Below, piece by piece: positions 1 through 9,196 of a stretch of DNA of 64,000 bases. A program made the position numbers and the translations under genes. Location of the stretch: positions 62,001-126,000 of the forward strand of contig CAKTDA010000005.1 of the NCBI GenBank assembly GCA_934541105.1, given 5' to 3'. Origin of the DNA: an uncultured Luteitalea sp. (lineage in GTDB: Bacteria > Acidobacteriota > Vicinamibacteria > Vicinamibacterales > Vicinamibacteraceae). The notes under the pieces are model-generated. The model saw nothing but the letters and a program-made list of their open reading frames with translations. It did not search any database and was not told the origin of the DNA. Each line of letters opens with the position of its first letter. The stretch's first letter is position 1.

Positions 1-101
1 TGGCGTTCACCGAATGGACGCGAGACGGCAAGGTGCGTCACCCGTCGTTCCAGGGGCTCCGTGAGGACAAGCCGGCGCGCGCGGTGGTGAGGGAAGCATG
101 A
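1..101 (+). CDS. ligD: LigD-type ATP-dependent DNA ligase, C-terminal end (partial)
   Basis: The frame starting at base 3 is open to the TGA at 99-101 and reads AFTEWTRDGKVRHPSFQGLR followed by EDKPARAVVREA. The FTEWT..G.LRHP.F.GLR pattern is the usual extreme C-terminus of the ligase domain of the NHEJ ligase LigD. The gene begins outside the window. Its stop overlaps the next start (ATGA at 98-101), and the next gene is the LigD polymerase domain, which supports the identification. Only 32 residues are visible, so the number of upstream domains (phosphoesterase, ligase) is unknown. Confidence 0.75.
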   Translation, partial: AFTEWTRDGKVRHPSFQGLREDKPARAVVREA

Positions 102-982
102 CGTCGCCAGCCGTCGTGGTGCGGGGTGTGTCGATCTCGAACCCGCAGCGCGTGATGTATCCCGACGAGGGCATCACGAAGCTCGATCTCGTGCGCTACG
201 TGGAGAAGGTGGGCGAGTGGATGCTGCCCCACGTCGCGGGGCGGCCACTCTCCCTCCTGTTCTGCCCCGACGGCATTGCCGGCACGTGCGCGTACCTGAA
301 ACACGGCAGGCCGGGAAGCCCGAAGGCCCTGCGCCGTGTGGCCATCCGCGAGAAGACGAAGGTCGGCGAGTACATGGTGGCCGACACGCTCGAGGCGCTC
401 GTCTCGATCATGCAGATGAACTGGATCGAGGTCCACACGTGGAATGCGACGGCCGACGCCCTCGAACGCCCGGATCGCCTCGTGTTCGACCTCGATCCCG
501 GTCCCGAGGTGAAGTGGCCGCAGGTCGTCGAGGCGGCACGCGACACCCGCGACCTGCTCGCGGATGCAGGGCTGCGGTCGTGGCCCAAGACGACAGGCGG
601 ACGCGGGCTGCACGTCGTCGTGCCCCTGCGGGCGGGGACGTCGTGGAGCAGCGGACTCGCGTGTGCGTCGGACGTGGCGTCCACGCTCGTCGAACGCGCG
701 CCGGATCGCTTCACGACGAACGTCTCGAAGGCAGGCCGCGAGGCGCTGATCCTCGTGGACGTCATGCGCAACAACCGGGGGAGCACCGTCGTCGCGGCCT
801 ACTCACCCCGGGCGCGTGCTGGTGCGCCGGTCTCGACGCCAGTGGCCTGGGACGAGCTCTCGCCACGGCGCACGCCGGATCGGTTCACGGTGCGCAGCCT
901 GCCGCGTCGCCTCGCCTCCCTCGGCCGTGATCCCTGGGAGGAGTACTGGACGTGCGAACAGACGATTCCGGAGGAAGGATGA
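98..982 (+). CDS. LigD-type primase-polymerase (NHEJ polymerase domain as a separate protein)
   Basis: A 294-residue stand-alone LigD polymerase domain (archaeo-eukaryotic primase superfamily), which fills and extends broken DNA ends during Ku/LigD non-homologous end joining. Visible motifs: the early NP.RVMYPDEG.TK.DLVRY block (residues 15-33), the catalytic DLDP acidic pair at D131/D133, GGRGLHVVVPL around residue 172, and VDVMRNNRGSTVVAAYSPRA (residue 220 on), which carries the third acidic residue and the conserved RN.RG/YSPR signature. Length matches the isolated domain (about 290-300). It starts at ATG 98 inside the stop of the ligase gene (ATGA), so the two are translationally coupled. 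In many bacteria these are one fused polypeptide; here they are split. No ku gene lies in the window. Confidence 0.9.
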   Translation: MTSPAVVVRGVSISNPQRVMYPDEGITKLDLVRYVEKVGEWMLPHVAGRPLSLLFCPDGIAGTCAYLKHGRPGSPKALRRVAIREKTKVGEYMVADTLEALVSIMQMNWIEVHTWNATADALERPDRLVFDLDPGPEVKWPQVVEAARDTRDLLADAGLRSWPKTTGGRGLHVVVPLRAGTSWSSGLACASDVASTLVERAPDRFTTNVSKAGREALILVDVMRNNRGSTVVAAYSPRARAGAPVSTPVAWDELSPRRTPDRFTVRSLPRRLASLGRDPWEEYWTCEQTIPEEG

Positions 983-2322
983 AGGGGACCGCGATGACGA
1001 CACTGCTGCGTACTGCCTGCGTGCTGCTCCTCTGTGCGGGGCTCGTCGTGCCCGGAGCGGCGCAGGTGTTGGCGCCGGCCGGGCTGCCGTCGAGCACGGC
1101 ACAGGCCGAGGGGCTGTCGCGCGAGCGGCTCGACCGCCTGCACGCCCGGCTGAAGCGCTTCGTGGACGAAGGCCAGGTTGCCGGCGCCATCTCGCTCGTC
1201 GTCCGCCACGGGCGCGTCGCGGACGTCTTCACGACGGGTGCGCGCGACCGCGAGACCGGCATGCCGATGACCCGCGACACGATCGTCCGCATCTATTCGA
1301 TGACGAAGATCGTGACCTCGGTTGCCGTGCTGACCCTGATCGAGGACGGGCGCCTCCGGCTCGAGGACCCGATCGCCGGCTTCCTGCCGGCGCTGAAGTC
1401 CCCGCAGGTCTTCACGGGCGGCACGGCCGCGGTGCCGCGCCTCGTGCCGGCGGCGCGACCCATCACCATTCGCGATCTGCTCACGCATACGTCAGGGTTC
1501 GCCTACGGACTCGCCGAGTCGCCGGTGGACGACATGTACCGCCAGGCGAAGGTGCTGCAGGCGCGCAGTGCCGGCGACTTCGTGGCTCGCGTGGCCCGCC
1601 TCCCGCTCATCGCGCAGCCCGGCGATCGCTTCTACTACGGCGTCAACACCGACCTGCTCGGCGCCATCGTCGAGAAGGTGAGCGGGCAGACGCTCGGCGC
1701 GTACATGCAGGCCCGCATCTTCGAACCGCTCGGCATGGCCGACACGGCGTTCTCGGTGCCGGCCGACAAGCGCGGCCGTCTCGCGGTGCTGTACCAGCGC
1801 AAGGAGGCCGGGCCGCTCACCGCGGTGCCGGCGCTGTCGATCGGGCCCGACGGGGCGGGCGACCTGCCCTATCCCGATCCGGACGGACGGCTGTTCCACT
1901 CGGGGGGCGGCGGCCTGTTCTCCACGGCGGACGATTACGCCCGGTTCGCGCAGATGCTCCTCAACGGCGGCGAACTCGACGGCGTGCGGGTGCTGTCGCG
2001 CAAGACGGTCGAGACGATGACCGCGCACCAGAACGCACGCGTCGCCCAGCCCACGCCGGCGCACACAGGGTTCGGCCTCGGCGTATCGGTGCGGCTGGAT
2101 CAAGGCGGCGGCGCGCTTGCCGGATCCATCGGCGAGTTCGGCTGGTCGGGTGCCGCCACGACCTACGTCTCGATCGATCCCCTCGAGCGCATGGTGTCGA
2201 TCCTGCTCACGCAACACCTGCCGTTCAACCAGCCAGGCATCTTCAGCGTGTTCTCGACGATGGTGAATGCGTCGGTCGAGGCGCCGGCCCGCCGCCCGCC
2301 CGCGATGACCGGTTCCCGCTGA
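979..2322 (+). CDS. Exported serine hydrolase, beta-lactamase class C / penicillin-binding-like
   Basis: A 447-residue serine hydrolase of the beta-lactamase (PF00144) family: esterase, D-amino-acid peptidase or similar, in the periplasm. A signal peptide is visible (TLLRTACVLLLCAGLVVPGA then AQ). The nucleophile motif S-M-T-K is at residues 107-110, the second motif Y-G-V-N at 220-223, and an HSGGGGLFST loop lies near the third motif. A GTG at 952 would give a longer frame, but ATG 979 overlaps the previous stop as ATGA and has GGAGG at 970-974. ATG 994 is an alternative. The substrate cannot be told from sequence. Co-translation with the NHEJ genes is probably positional rather than functional. 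Confidence 0.85.
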   Translation: MKGTAMTTLLRTACVLLLCAGLVVPGAAQVLAPAGLPSSTAQAEGLSRERLDRLHARLKRFVDEGQVAGAISLVVRHGRVADVFTTGARDRETGMPMTRDTIVRIYSMTKIVTSVAVLTLIEDGRLRLEDPIAGFLPALKSPQVFTGGTAAVPRLVPAARPITIRDLLTHTSGFAYGLAESPVDDMYRQAKVLQARSAGDFVARVARLPLIAQPGDRFYYGVNTDLLGAIVEKVSGQTLGAYMQARIFEPLGMADTAFSVPADKRGRLAVLYQRKEAGPLTAVPALSIGPDGAGDLPYPDPDGRLFHSGGGGLFSTADDYARFAQMLLNGGELDGVRVLSRKTVETMTAHQNARVAQPTPAHTGFGLGVSVRLDQGGGALAGSIGEFGWSGAATTYVSIDPLERMVSILLTQHLPFNQPGIFSVFSTMVNASVEAPARRPPAMTGSR

Positions 2323-2364
2323 CGAAGCCCCGGATCGCCGGGCGTCACGCGCGCCACGCTCTGC

Positions 2365-2370
2365 TACAAT
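2365..2370 (+). promoter_or_regulatory. Possible -10 box for the kinase gene
   Basis: TACAAT preceded by TGC (an extended -10 form, TGCTACAAT), about 43 bases before the ATG at 2413 in the 90-base gap after the serine hydrolase. No convincing -35 is seen. Inference from sequence only. Confidence 0.35.
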
Positions 2371-2412
2371 CGCTCGTCCGCGGCGCTGCACGCCAGGGCG
2401 TGCGCCCATTCG

Positions 2413-5358
2413 ATGGCTGCTGCCTACCTCTCGCATTACCGTCTCCTCGGCCTGCTCGGGGTCGGGGGCATGGGCGAGGTCTATCGCGCCGAAGACACGC
2501 GCCTGCGGCGCGAGGTCGCGATCAAGATCCTCCACCCGGAGGCCGCCGCGTCGCGTGAATGGCTGAGCCGCTTCCGCCGCGAGGCGCGGCTCGCGTCGTC
2601 GCTTCAGCACCCCCACATCTGCACCATCCACGAACTCGGCGAGCACGAGGGCCAGTCGTTCATCGTGATGGAACGGCTCGAGGGCGTGACGATTCGCGAC
2701 CTGCTGGAGCAGGGCCCGATTGCGCCGTCCCGGGTGATCACGTTCGCGCGCCAGGCGGCCGATGCGCTCGACGCGGCGCATCGGCGCGGCATCATCCATC
2801 GCGACATCAAGCCCGCCAACCTGTTCGTCACCGACGGCGACCACGTGAAGGTGCTCGACTTCGGCCTCGCGCGGCTCGCCAGCGACGGGACGGGCGGGGG
2901 CACGTTGACTGGCGCGCACCCCCTGCCGTCGCACGCCGCGACACCCGTGCCCATGGCATCGACGCCGACGACCGGCACGGCGGGATCGGGCAAGGCGTTG
3001 CACCTGACGCAGACCGGCATGGCCATGGGCACCGTGTTCTACATGTCGCCGGAGCAGGCAAAGGGCGAGGCGCTCGACGCGCGGACGGACCTGTTCTCGC
3101 TCGGCACGGTGCTCTACGAGATGGTCACGGGCCGGCGGGCCTTCGAGGGCGACGACATCGCCCAGATCCTCGGGCGCATCATCAACGGCGTGTTCGTGCC
3201 GCCGCGTGCGCTCAACCCGGCGGTGCCCCGCGCGCTCGACGCCATCATCGTCAAGCTGCTGGCCGCCGATCCGAAGCAGCGCTACCAGAACGCCGGCGAA
3301 CTGGCCGCCGACCTCGCGCGGGCGGATGCGCCGAGCGGAGCGCTGCCGCGCGCACGGGCCGACGCACAAGCGGCCGAGCGCACGCCGCCGTGGCGGGGCC
3401 GCCCCGCGCTTGTCGCGATCTCGCTGCTGCTTGTGGCGGCCACCCTGGGGTACGCCTGGTACACGCGCCGGTCCACGGCCCTCAGCGATCGCGACACGGT
3501 CGTCATCGGTGCGTTCGAGAACAGCACGGGCAACGTCGTGTTCGACGACACGCTCGTGACGGCCCTCAAGGTGCAGCTCGGGCAGTCGCCGTTCCTCGAC
3601 ATCGTGCCGGACCAGCGCATTGCCGAGACGCTGCGGCTGATGGACCGCCAGCCCGACGCGCGCCTCACCCACGCGATCGCCCGGGAGGCCTGCCAGCGCA
3701 TCGGGGCCAAGGCGATGATCGACGGCCGCCTCGCGCCGCTCGGCAGCCACTACGTCGTCACGCTCGCCGCCACCGATTGCCAGTCCGGCGAGACGATCGC
3801 CAGCACGCAGGGCGAGGCTACGAGCAGCGAGGCCGTGCTCACCGAGCTCGGCACGCTCGCCTCGCGCATGCGCACCACGCTCGGCGAGTCGCTGCCGTCG
3901 ATCCAGCGCTTCGACGTGCCGGTGGCGCAGGCGACGACGCCGTCGCTGCCCGCCCTCAAGGCGTACGCACTCGGGCTCGAGGAGCGGCGGAAGGGCCGCG
4001 AGCTCGAGTCGCTCGCGTTCTTCAACCAGGCCATCGAGCTCGATCCCGACTTCGCGCAGGTGCACGCGACGCTGTCCACGGTGTATGGCGTGCTCGGTGA
4101 GCTCGATCGCAGCGAACGGCACGCCCGCGAGGCGTTCGAGCGATCCGATCGCGTCAGCGAACGCGAACGGCTGTTCATCCGCTACCAGTTCCACGATCGC
4201 GTCACGGGCAACCAGGAGGCCGTGATCGAGACGCTGCAGGTGTGGCAGGCGGCCTACCCACGCGACTTCGTGCCGGCAAACGCGCTGTCGGTCGTCTACA
4301 ACCGCCTTGGCCGCTACGAGGCGGCCGTGTCGGCCGCAGAGGAAGCGCTGCGCCGCAATGCAGCCCACCCGTTTGCCGTGTCGAACCTGAGCGTCGCCTA
4401 CCGCGGCCTCGGCCGCTACGACGACGCGCGGCGCGTGGCGGCCGATGTCGTCGCGCGTGACGTCGCGACGTCGCCAACTCGCCGGCTGCTGTACCAGCTC
4501 GCGGTGCTGGCACGCGACCCCTCGGCGGCCGAGCACCTGACGTGGGCCAGGGGCAAGGCCCGCGAGTTCGATCTCGTCGCCGCGCAGGGCCAGATCGCGA
4601 TGTTCGAGGGCCGCTGGCGCGAGGGCGACGCCCTCTACCGCCGCGCCGCGGACATGGCCACCGCCCGCGGCCTGTCGGGCACTGCCGCCGGACAGATCGC
4701 CCATCTGGCCTGGCTCGAAGCCATCTACCGGCCGGGGCCCGACCTCGCGCTGCGCGTACGCGAGGTGATCGACCGATCCGCGTCGGACGGTGACGGGCCG
4801 GTCGCCTCGACGCGGTTCCGGGCCGCCGCCGCGCTCGGGCTCGCCGGGCAGCGGGCGGCCGTGGAGGCCATTGTCTCGGAGGCGGAACGCGAGGGTCCCG
4901 AATCCACGTATGTCCGGACGGTGCTCGCACCGACGGCCCGCGCGGCGCTCGCGATCGCGGAGCGTCGGCCGGAGGACGCGATTGCCGTCCTCGAGGCGGC
5001 GCGCCCGACCGAGGCCGGCGACCTGGGCGCGCTCGTGGCGATCTTCCTCCGAGCCGAGGCGTATGCCATGCAGCGCGCGTGGCCGGCCGCGATTGCCGAG
5101 TACGGGCGCGTGATCGTGCACCGCGGCGTCGATCCGTTCGCCCCGATGGTCCCGCTCGCGCAGCTCGGGCGCGCTCGTGCCCGCGCGGCGTCAGGCGATC
5201 GCAGCGGCGGCCTCGCCGACTACGATGCCGTGCTCGCGATGTGGCGGACGGCAGACGAGGACTTCGCCCCGCGCCGTGCCGCGATCGCGGAGTACGATCA
5301 CCTCTCCTCGCAGCTGTCGCGCGCCTCGCGCGGCGTGCCGGCGGCTCCGGGCACCTGA
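2413..5358 (+). CDS. Membrane-anchored Ser/Thr protein kinase with sensor and TPR domains
   Basis: A 981-residue Hanks-type kinase. The cytoplasmic kinase domain (about 9-310) is complete: glycine loop GVGGMGEV (16-23), ATP-binding K38 in VAIKIL, HRDIKPAN with HRD at 129-131, DFG at 149-151, and a Thr/Ser/Pro-rich activation segment of unusual length before MSPEQAKGE. One transmembrane helix lies around 333-350 (LVAISLLLVAATLGYAW). Outside it is a 130-residue alpha/beta domain resembling the TolB-N/FlgO-like module found in such kinases, then TPR-like helical repeats from about 510 to the end. Kinase plus TPR architecture of this size is common in Acidobacteriota. A paralogue without catalytic residues follows 4 bp downstream. 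Confidence 0.92.
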   Translation: MAAAYLSHYRLLGLLGVGGMGEVYRAEDTRLRREVAIKILHPEAAASREWLSRFRREARLASSLQHPHICTIHELGEHEGQSFIVMERLEGVTIRDLLEQGPIAPSRVITFARQAADALDAAHRRGIIHRDIKPANLFVTDGDHVKVLDFGLARLASDGTGGGTLTGAHPLPSHAATPVPMASTPTTGTAGSGKALHLTQTGMAMGTVFYMSPEQAKGEALDARTDLFSLGTVLYEMVTGRRAFEGDDIAQILGRIINGVFVPPRALNPAVPRALDAIIVKLLAADPKQRYQNAGELAADLARADAPSGALPRARADAQAAERTPPWRGRPALVAISLLLVAATLGYAWYTRRSTALSDRDTVVIGAFENSTGNVVFDDTLVTALKVQLGQSPFLDIVPDQRIAETLRLMDRQPDARLTHAIAREACQRIGAKAMIDGRLAPLGSHYVVTLAATDCQSGETIASTQGEATSSEAVLTELGTLASRMRTTLGESLPSIQRFDVPVAQATTPSLPALKAYALGLEERRKGRELESLAFFNQAIELDPDFAQVHATLSTVYGVLGELDRSERHAREAFERSDRVSERERLFIRYQFHDRVTGNQEAVIETLQVWQAAYPRDFVPANALSVVYNRLGRYEAAVSAAEEALRRNAAHPFAVSNLSVAYRGLGRYDDARRVAADVVARDVATSPTRRLLYQLAVLARDPSAAEHLTWARGKAREFDLVAAQGQIAMFEGRWREGDALYRRAADMATARGLSGTAAGQIAHLAWLEAIYRPGPDLALRVREVIDRSASDGDGPVASTRFRAAAALGLAGQRAAVEAIVSEAEREGPESTYVRTVLAPTARAALAIAERRPEDAIAVLEAARPTEAGDLGALVAIFLRAEAYAMQRAWPAAIAEYGRVIVHRGVDPFAPMVPLAQLGRARARAASGDRSGGLADYDAVLAMWRTADEDFAPRRAAIAEYDHLSSQLSRASRGVPAAPGT

Positions 5359-5362
5359 ACGA

Positions 5363-8158
5363 GTGGCAACGCCGACGCAGATCGCCCACTACCAGTTGCT
5401 GGAGTTGATGGGTCACGACGGCCCCGTCGAGACGTGGCGCGCCCGCGACACGCGGCTCCAGCGGAGCGTCGCCGTGCAGATCCTGCGGCGCGGTCCCGAC
5501 GTGACGCCCGACGTCGTCGAGCGCTTCCGGCGGGAGGCGCACGTCGCGTCACTCGTCACCCACCCGCACATCTGCGCCGTCCACAACTGGGGCGAGGAGG
5601 ACGGGCAGCCCTACGTCGTCCGCGAGATGCTGTCGGGCTGTCGGCTCGACGAGATGATTGCGGGCGGGGCGCTGCCCGTGGACCGCACGCTGGACCTCGC
5701 CATCCAGTTGACGGGCGCGATCTGTGCCGTCCACCGGCGCGGACTCGTGCACGGTCACGTGCGGCCCGCGAACGTGCGGGTGACCGCCGACGGCCATGTG
5801 AAACTCCTCGGCCTCGGGAGCGCCGTCGCCGATCCTGACGCCCCCTCACCGGAGCTGTCGGCGTTCGCGACGACGGCGGTGGACATCGAGACGTCGCCGG
5901 ACGCGACGCACGTCGTGGACCCGTACCTCTCGCCGGAGCAGATCGCCGGCCATCCGCCTGTGGTCGCAAGCGACGTCTTCTCGACCGGCGTCGTGCTCTA
6001 CGAGATGGCCACGGGCGTCCGTCCGTTCGACGACGAGTCGCCGCCCGACCTCGCGCGGGCCATCCTCTCGTCGCCGCCCACGCCGGTGCGACAGCGCAAT
6101 CGTGCAGTCCCCCAGGCCCTTGCCGCGCTGATCGAGCGCGCCCTCGCCAAGGACCCGCACCAGCGCTGGCCCGGCGGACAGGATCTGCTCGACCAGTTGC
6201 GCGAGGTGCGCCGCACGACGAGCGCGCCCTTCCGCGTCAGCAGCCTGTTCCCGGCGCGTGCGGTCGTCGCGTCGGTGCTGCTCCTTGTCGTCGTCGCGGC
6301 GCTGGCGGCATGGCGCGGCGGCTGGCTCCCCGGTTCGACGGGCGAGACGCGCCCGCGCAACACCGTGCTGCTCGGCGACATCGTCAACGGCACCGCCGAC
6401 CCCGACTTCGAGGGCACGCTGCGGCAGGCCGTGTCGGTCTATCTCGGTCAGTCGCCGTACCTCGACGTCGTGTCGGACGAACGGGTGCGGAGTGGCCTGC
6501 AGCTGATGGGCCGACCCGCCGCGACGCCCCTGACGCACGCGGTCGTGGCGGAGCTCTGCCAGCGGCTCGGCGTCCAGGCGATGCTCGAAGGCAGCGTCTC
6601 GGCCGTCGGGCGGAACACCGTGATTGCGCTCGTCGCGAGCGATTGCGAGAACGGCGCGACGATTGGTCGCGAGCAGGCCGAGGTGCAGCAGAAGGAGCAG
6701 GTGCTGCGCGCGCTTGGCGAGTTGACGGCCTCGGTGCGTACCGCACTCGGCGAACCGCGCGCGACGCTGACGACGCACAACGTCCGCATCGAGGATGCGA
6801 CGACGCCGTCGCTCGACGCACTCAAGGCCTACACGGAGGCGGCGGGCCGCCGCGCGGCCGGCCAGGAGATGGAGGGCATCCGCTGGCTCGAGCGCGCCAT
6901 CGCGGCCGACCCCGGCTTCGCGCTCGCCTACACGACGCTGTCGTCGGCGTACGGCAACCTCGGCGAGAGCGGGCGCAGCGAGGAGTACGCCCGTCTTGCC
7001 TACGAGAAGCGCGAACGCGTCAGCGAACGCGAACGCCTGTTCATCACGTACCAGTACCACGACCGGGTCACGGGCGATCAGGTGAAGGCGCGCGAGGCGC
7101 TGCAGGTGTGGAGCCGGACGTATCCGCGGGACTACCGCCCGGCGAATGCGCTCGCGGTGCTGCTCAATCGCCTCGGCGACTTCCAGGCGGCCGCATCGGA
7201 AGCCGAGGAAGCGAGGCGCCGCAACCCGACCCACGCATTCCCCTACTCAAACCTCGCCCACGCCCGGCGCGGGCAGGGCCGCTTTGCCGACGCGCGCGCG
7301 GTGGCCGAGGAGGCCATCGGCAGGCAGCTCGAGACCGTGCCCATGCGCCGGCTGCTCTACCAGGTCGCGCTGCTGCTCGGCGACGAGGCGACGGCGGCGC
7401 AGCAGGTCACGTGGGGCGCGTCACGACAGCGCGGCTTCGACATCACGGGCGCGCGCGCGCAGGAGGCGGCGTTCCACGGCCGCCTCACCGAGGCGCGTGC
7501 GCTGTTCGCCGAGACGCGCTCGGCAGCCGAGGCGCAGCACTTCGCGCAGGTCGTGTCGGGGTACGCGGCGTGGGAAGCGCTCACCGACGTGCTCTACGGC
7601 GACACGCCGCGCGGCGTGCAGCGCGCGCGCGACATCGTCCGGACGTCCACGGCGCCCGAACCGGCACTGCGCGCGGCCTTTGCGCTGGCGCTCGCGGGAG
7701 AGGCGGACGAGGCGTCGCGGGTGGTGGCGAGGCTGCGATCGGTGCGGCCCGACGACACGTTCCTGCGCGCGGCGTACGTGCCGGTCGCGAACGCGGCCAT
7801 CGCGATCGCCCAGCGGCGCGAGGCCGAGGCGCTCGAAGCGCTGCGGCCGGCCGCGGCGTCGCAGTACGGCTTCATCGCGGCCCTCGCACCGGCCTGGCTC
7901 GAGGCGCGCGCGTACGCGCAGGCCGGCGCCCACATCGAGGCGGCGCGTGTGTTCCGGCAGGTCGTGGACCACCGCGGCACCGACCCGTTCTCGCCGCTCG
8001 TGCCGATGGCGCAGCTCGGGCTCGCGCGCGCGCTGGCCGCGTCGGGCGACACCGACGGCAGCCGACGCGCGTACGACCAGCTCCTGCTGTGGTGGTCCAA
8101 CGCCGACGCCGACCTCCCGCTCGTCGGCACGGTGCGTGCGGAGCGCGAGAAGCTGTGA
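5363..8158 (+). CDS. Pseudokinase paralogue with membrane segment and TPR region
   Basis: A 931-residue protein colinear with the preceding kinase along its whole length, so a tandem duplicate. Start GTG 5363, four bases after the upstream stop, gives MATPTQIAHYQLLELM, which aligns with the N-terminus of the active kinase. The frame stays open further upstream inside the kinase gene, but that part is a shadow. Every catalytic element is changed: the glycine loop is GHDGPVET, the ATP lysine is Q39 (VAVQIL), HRD is HGH (130-132) followed by RPAN, and DFG is replaced by LGLG. The fold-supporting YLSPEQ and DVFSTGVVLYEMATG are kept. A TM helix near 295-315 and the sensor and TPR regions are well preserved. 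It is probably a catalytically dead partner or signalling scaffold, co-expressed with the kinase. Confidence 0.88.
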   Translation: MATPTQIAHYQLLELMGHDGPVETWRARDTRLQRSVAVQILRRGPDVTPDVVERFRREAHVASLVTHPHICAVHNWGEEDGQPYVVREMLSGCRLDEMIAGGALPVDRTLDLAIQLTGAICAVHRRGLVHGHVRPANVRVTADGHVKLLGLGSAVADPDAPSPELSAFATTAVDIETSPDATHVVDPYLSPEQIAGHPPVVASDVFSTGVVLYEMATGVRPFDDESPPDLARAILSSPPTPVRQRNRAVPQALAALIERALAKDPHQRWPGGQDLLDQLREVRRTTSAPFRVSSLFPARAVVASVLLLVVVAALAAWRGGWLPGSTGETRPRNTVLLGDIVNGTADPDFEGTLRQAVSVYLGQSPYLDVVSDERVRSGLQLMGRPAATPLTHAVVAELCQRLGVQAMLEGSVSAVGRNTVIALVASDCENGATIGREQAEVQQKEQVLRALGELTASVRTALGEPRATLTTHNVRIEDATTPSLDALKAYTEAAGRRAAGQEMEGIRWLERAIAADPGFALAYTTLSSAYGNLGESGRSEEYARLAYEKRERVSERERLFITYQYHDRVTGDQVKAREALQVWSRTYPRDYRPANALAVLLNRLGDFQAAASEAEEARRRNPTHAFPYSNLAHARRGQGRFADARAVAEEAIGRQLETVPMRRLLYQVALLLGDEATAAQQVTWGASRQRGFDITGARAQEAAFHGRLTEARALFAETRSAAEAQHFAQVVSGYAAWEALTDVLYGDTPRGVQRARDIVRTSTAPEPALRAAFALALAGEADEASRVVARLRSVRPDDTFLRAAYVPVANAAIAIAQRREAEALEALRPAAASQYGFIAALAPAWLEARAYAQAGAHIEAARVFRQVVDHRGTDPFSPLVPMAQLGLARALAASGDTDGSRRAYDQLLLWWSNADADLPLVGTVRAEREKL

Positions 8159-8186
8159 CGCGTGGGACTCGATCGCTCGGTCGGGG

Positions 8187-8215
8187 GCCGGGCGCGCCCG
8201 GGAAGCGCGCCCGGC
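8187..8215. terminator. Bidirectional hairpin terminator between convergent genes
   Basis: A perfect 11-bp inverted repeat, GCCGGGCGCGC at 8187-8197 and its complement at 8205-8215 with a 7-base loop, extendable by one G-C pair. It lies between the convergent pseudokinase and DUF1080 genes. There is no T-tract, as is usual at this GC. Confidence 0.6.
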
Positions 8216-8219
8216 CTGG

Positions 8220-9155
8220 CTACTTGATCGGGGTGACGACGAGCTTGCGGAACCAGACCTTGCCGTGGTCGCCCTGCAGCATGATCGGGCCCGGCTGGTC
8301 CTCGTTGGCGTCGAGCGCGCCGCCGGTGATGGCCTGGATCGTCGCGTTGTCGTGGACCTTGGTGCCGTTGAGGATCACGGTCAGCTTGTTGCCGACGATC
8401 GTCGCCTGCATCGTCTGCCACTCGCCGGGCTTGCGGCTGGCGTTCACCAGCGGCTTGGTCCACGCGTAGATCGCCATGTGCTGGTGCTCCTCCGGCTCCC
8501 GGCCGAAGTCGTCGAGCACCTGCAGCTCGTAGCGCCCGCGCAGGTAGATGCCGCTGTTGCTCTTCTCTGCGACCTTGTACTCCGCCTCGATGCGGAAGTC
8601 CTTGAAGTTCTGCGTCGAGACGAGGTTGTTGGCCTTCGCGCCGTTCGTGATGGTGCCGTCCTCGACGACCCAGCCGAGCGGCTGACCGGCGCGCTGGCCC
8701 TTCCAGCCATCGAGCGAGGTGCCGTCCACGAGCACCACCGGCGTGCCGAACGAGTGGGCCGCGTTGGCGTTGGACGCCGGCCACGTCGGCGGACGCACGC
8801 CGCGCCATGCGATCGTCCGATCGCGCCACGTCACCGAGCCTGTCAGCGCGCCGTCCTTCAGCGTCGCGGTGTGGGTCTGCCCCGGATTGTTGCCCTGTCC
8901 GGCCGTGGTGAACGTCAGCGTGTCGCCGGTGACCGAGACCTTCGCGAGCGGCACGGGACTGCCGCCGCGGTTGAGGAACCGGCCGGCGAGCTGGCCGTTC
9001 TCCTCGGTCACCTCGAGCCAGAACACCGCGGGGGCCGCCGGGTCGGTACCCTGGAGATTCCAGCGGCCGAGGAAGTCCTTCGTGTCGGCAAATGATGGCG
9101 TGGCGCCGCCCGCAAGCAGCGCAATGCCAAGGAAGAGGGCTGTGACGAGTCGCAT
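8220..9155 (-). CDS. Exported DUF1080 (3-keto-disaccharide hydrolase-like) protein
   Basis: A 311-residue secreted protein. A signal peptide (MRLVTALFLGIALLAGGATP, cut near SFA-D) fixes the start at ATG 9155 inside a longer open frame. Residues 25-120 form a small beta-rich domain; residues 130-311 are a DUF1080 concanavalin-like domain with VLVDGTSLDGWKG, WVVEDGTITNG, DFRIEAEYKV, SNSGIYLRGRYELQVLDDFG and the ending GPIMLQGDHGKVWFRKLVV. DUF1080 proteins bind or cleave oxidised glycosides, though enzymatic activity is known for only a few. A -10-like TATGAT ends six bases before the ATG. Confidence 0.88.
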   Translation of the reverse strand: MRLVTALFLGIALLAGGATPSFADTKDFLGRWNLQGTDPAAPAVFWLEVTEENGQLAGRFLNRGGSPVPLAKVSVTGDTLTFTTAGQGNNPGQTHTATLKDGALTGSVTWRDRTIAWRGVRPPTWPASNANAAHSFGTPVVLVDGTSLDGWKGQRAGQPLGWVVEDGTITNGAKANNLVSTQNFKDFRIEAEYKVAEKSNSGIYLRGRYELQVLDDFGREPEEHQHMAIYAWTKPLVNASRKPGEWQTMQATIVGNKLTVILNGTKVHDNATIQAITGGALDANEDQPGPIMLQGDHGKVWFRKLVVTPIK

Positions 9156-9161
9156 ACGGCC

Positions 9162-9167
9162 ATCATA
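9162..9167 (-). promoter_or_regulatory. -10 box TATGAT, probable leaderless start of DUF1080 gene
   Basis: On the minus strand TATGAT is followed by six bases and then the ATG at 9155, which places the expected transcription start on or beside the start codon. No Shine-Dalgarno is present. Confidence 0.5.
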
Positions 9168-9196
9168 GCGCCGGCCTCGACCACCCGGTGAGCGGA

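Noticed and set aside
1492..5121. A 1209-codon open frame on the minus strand opposite the serine hydrolase and kinase genes
   Set aside because: It is antisense to two well-supported genes and is rich in Arg/His/Val as expected from reading GC-rich codons backwards. No family motif, no start context.
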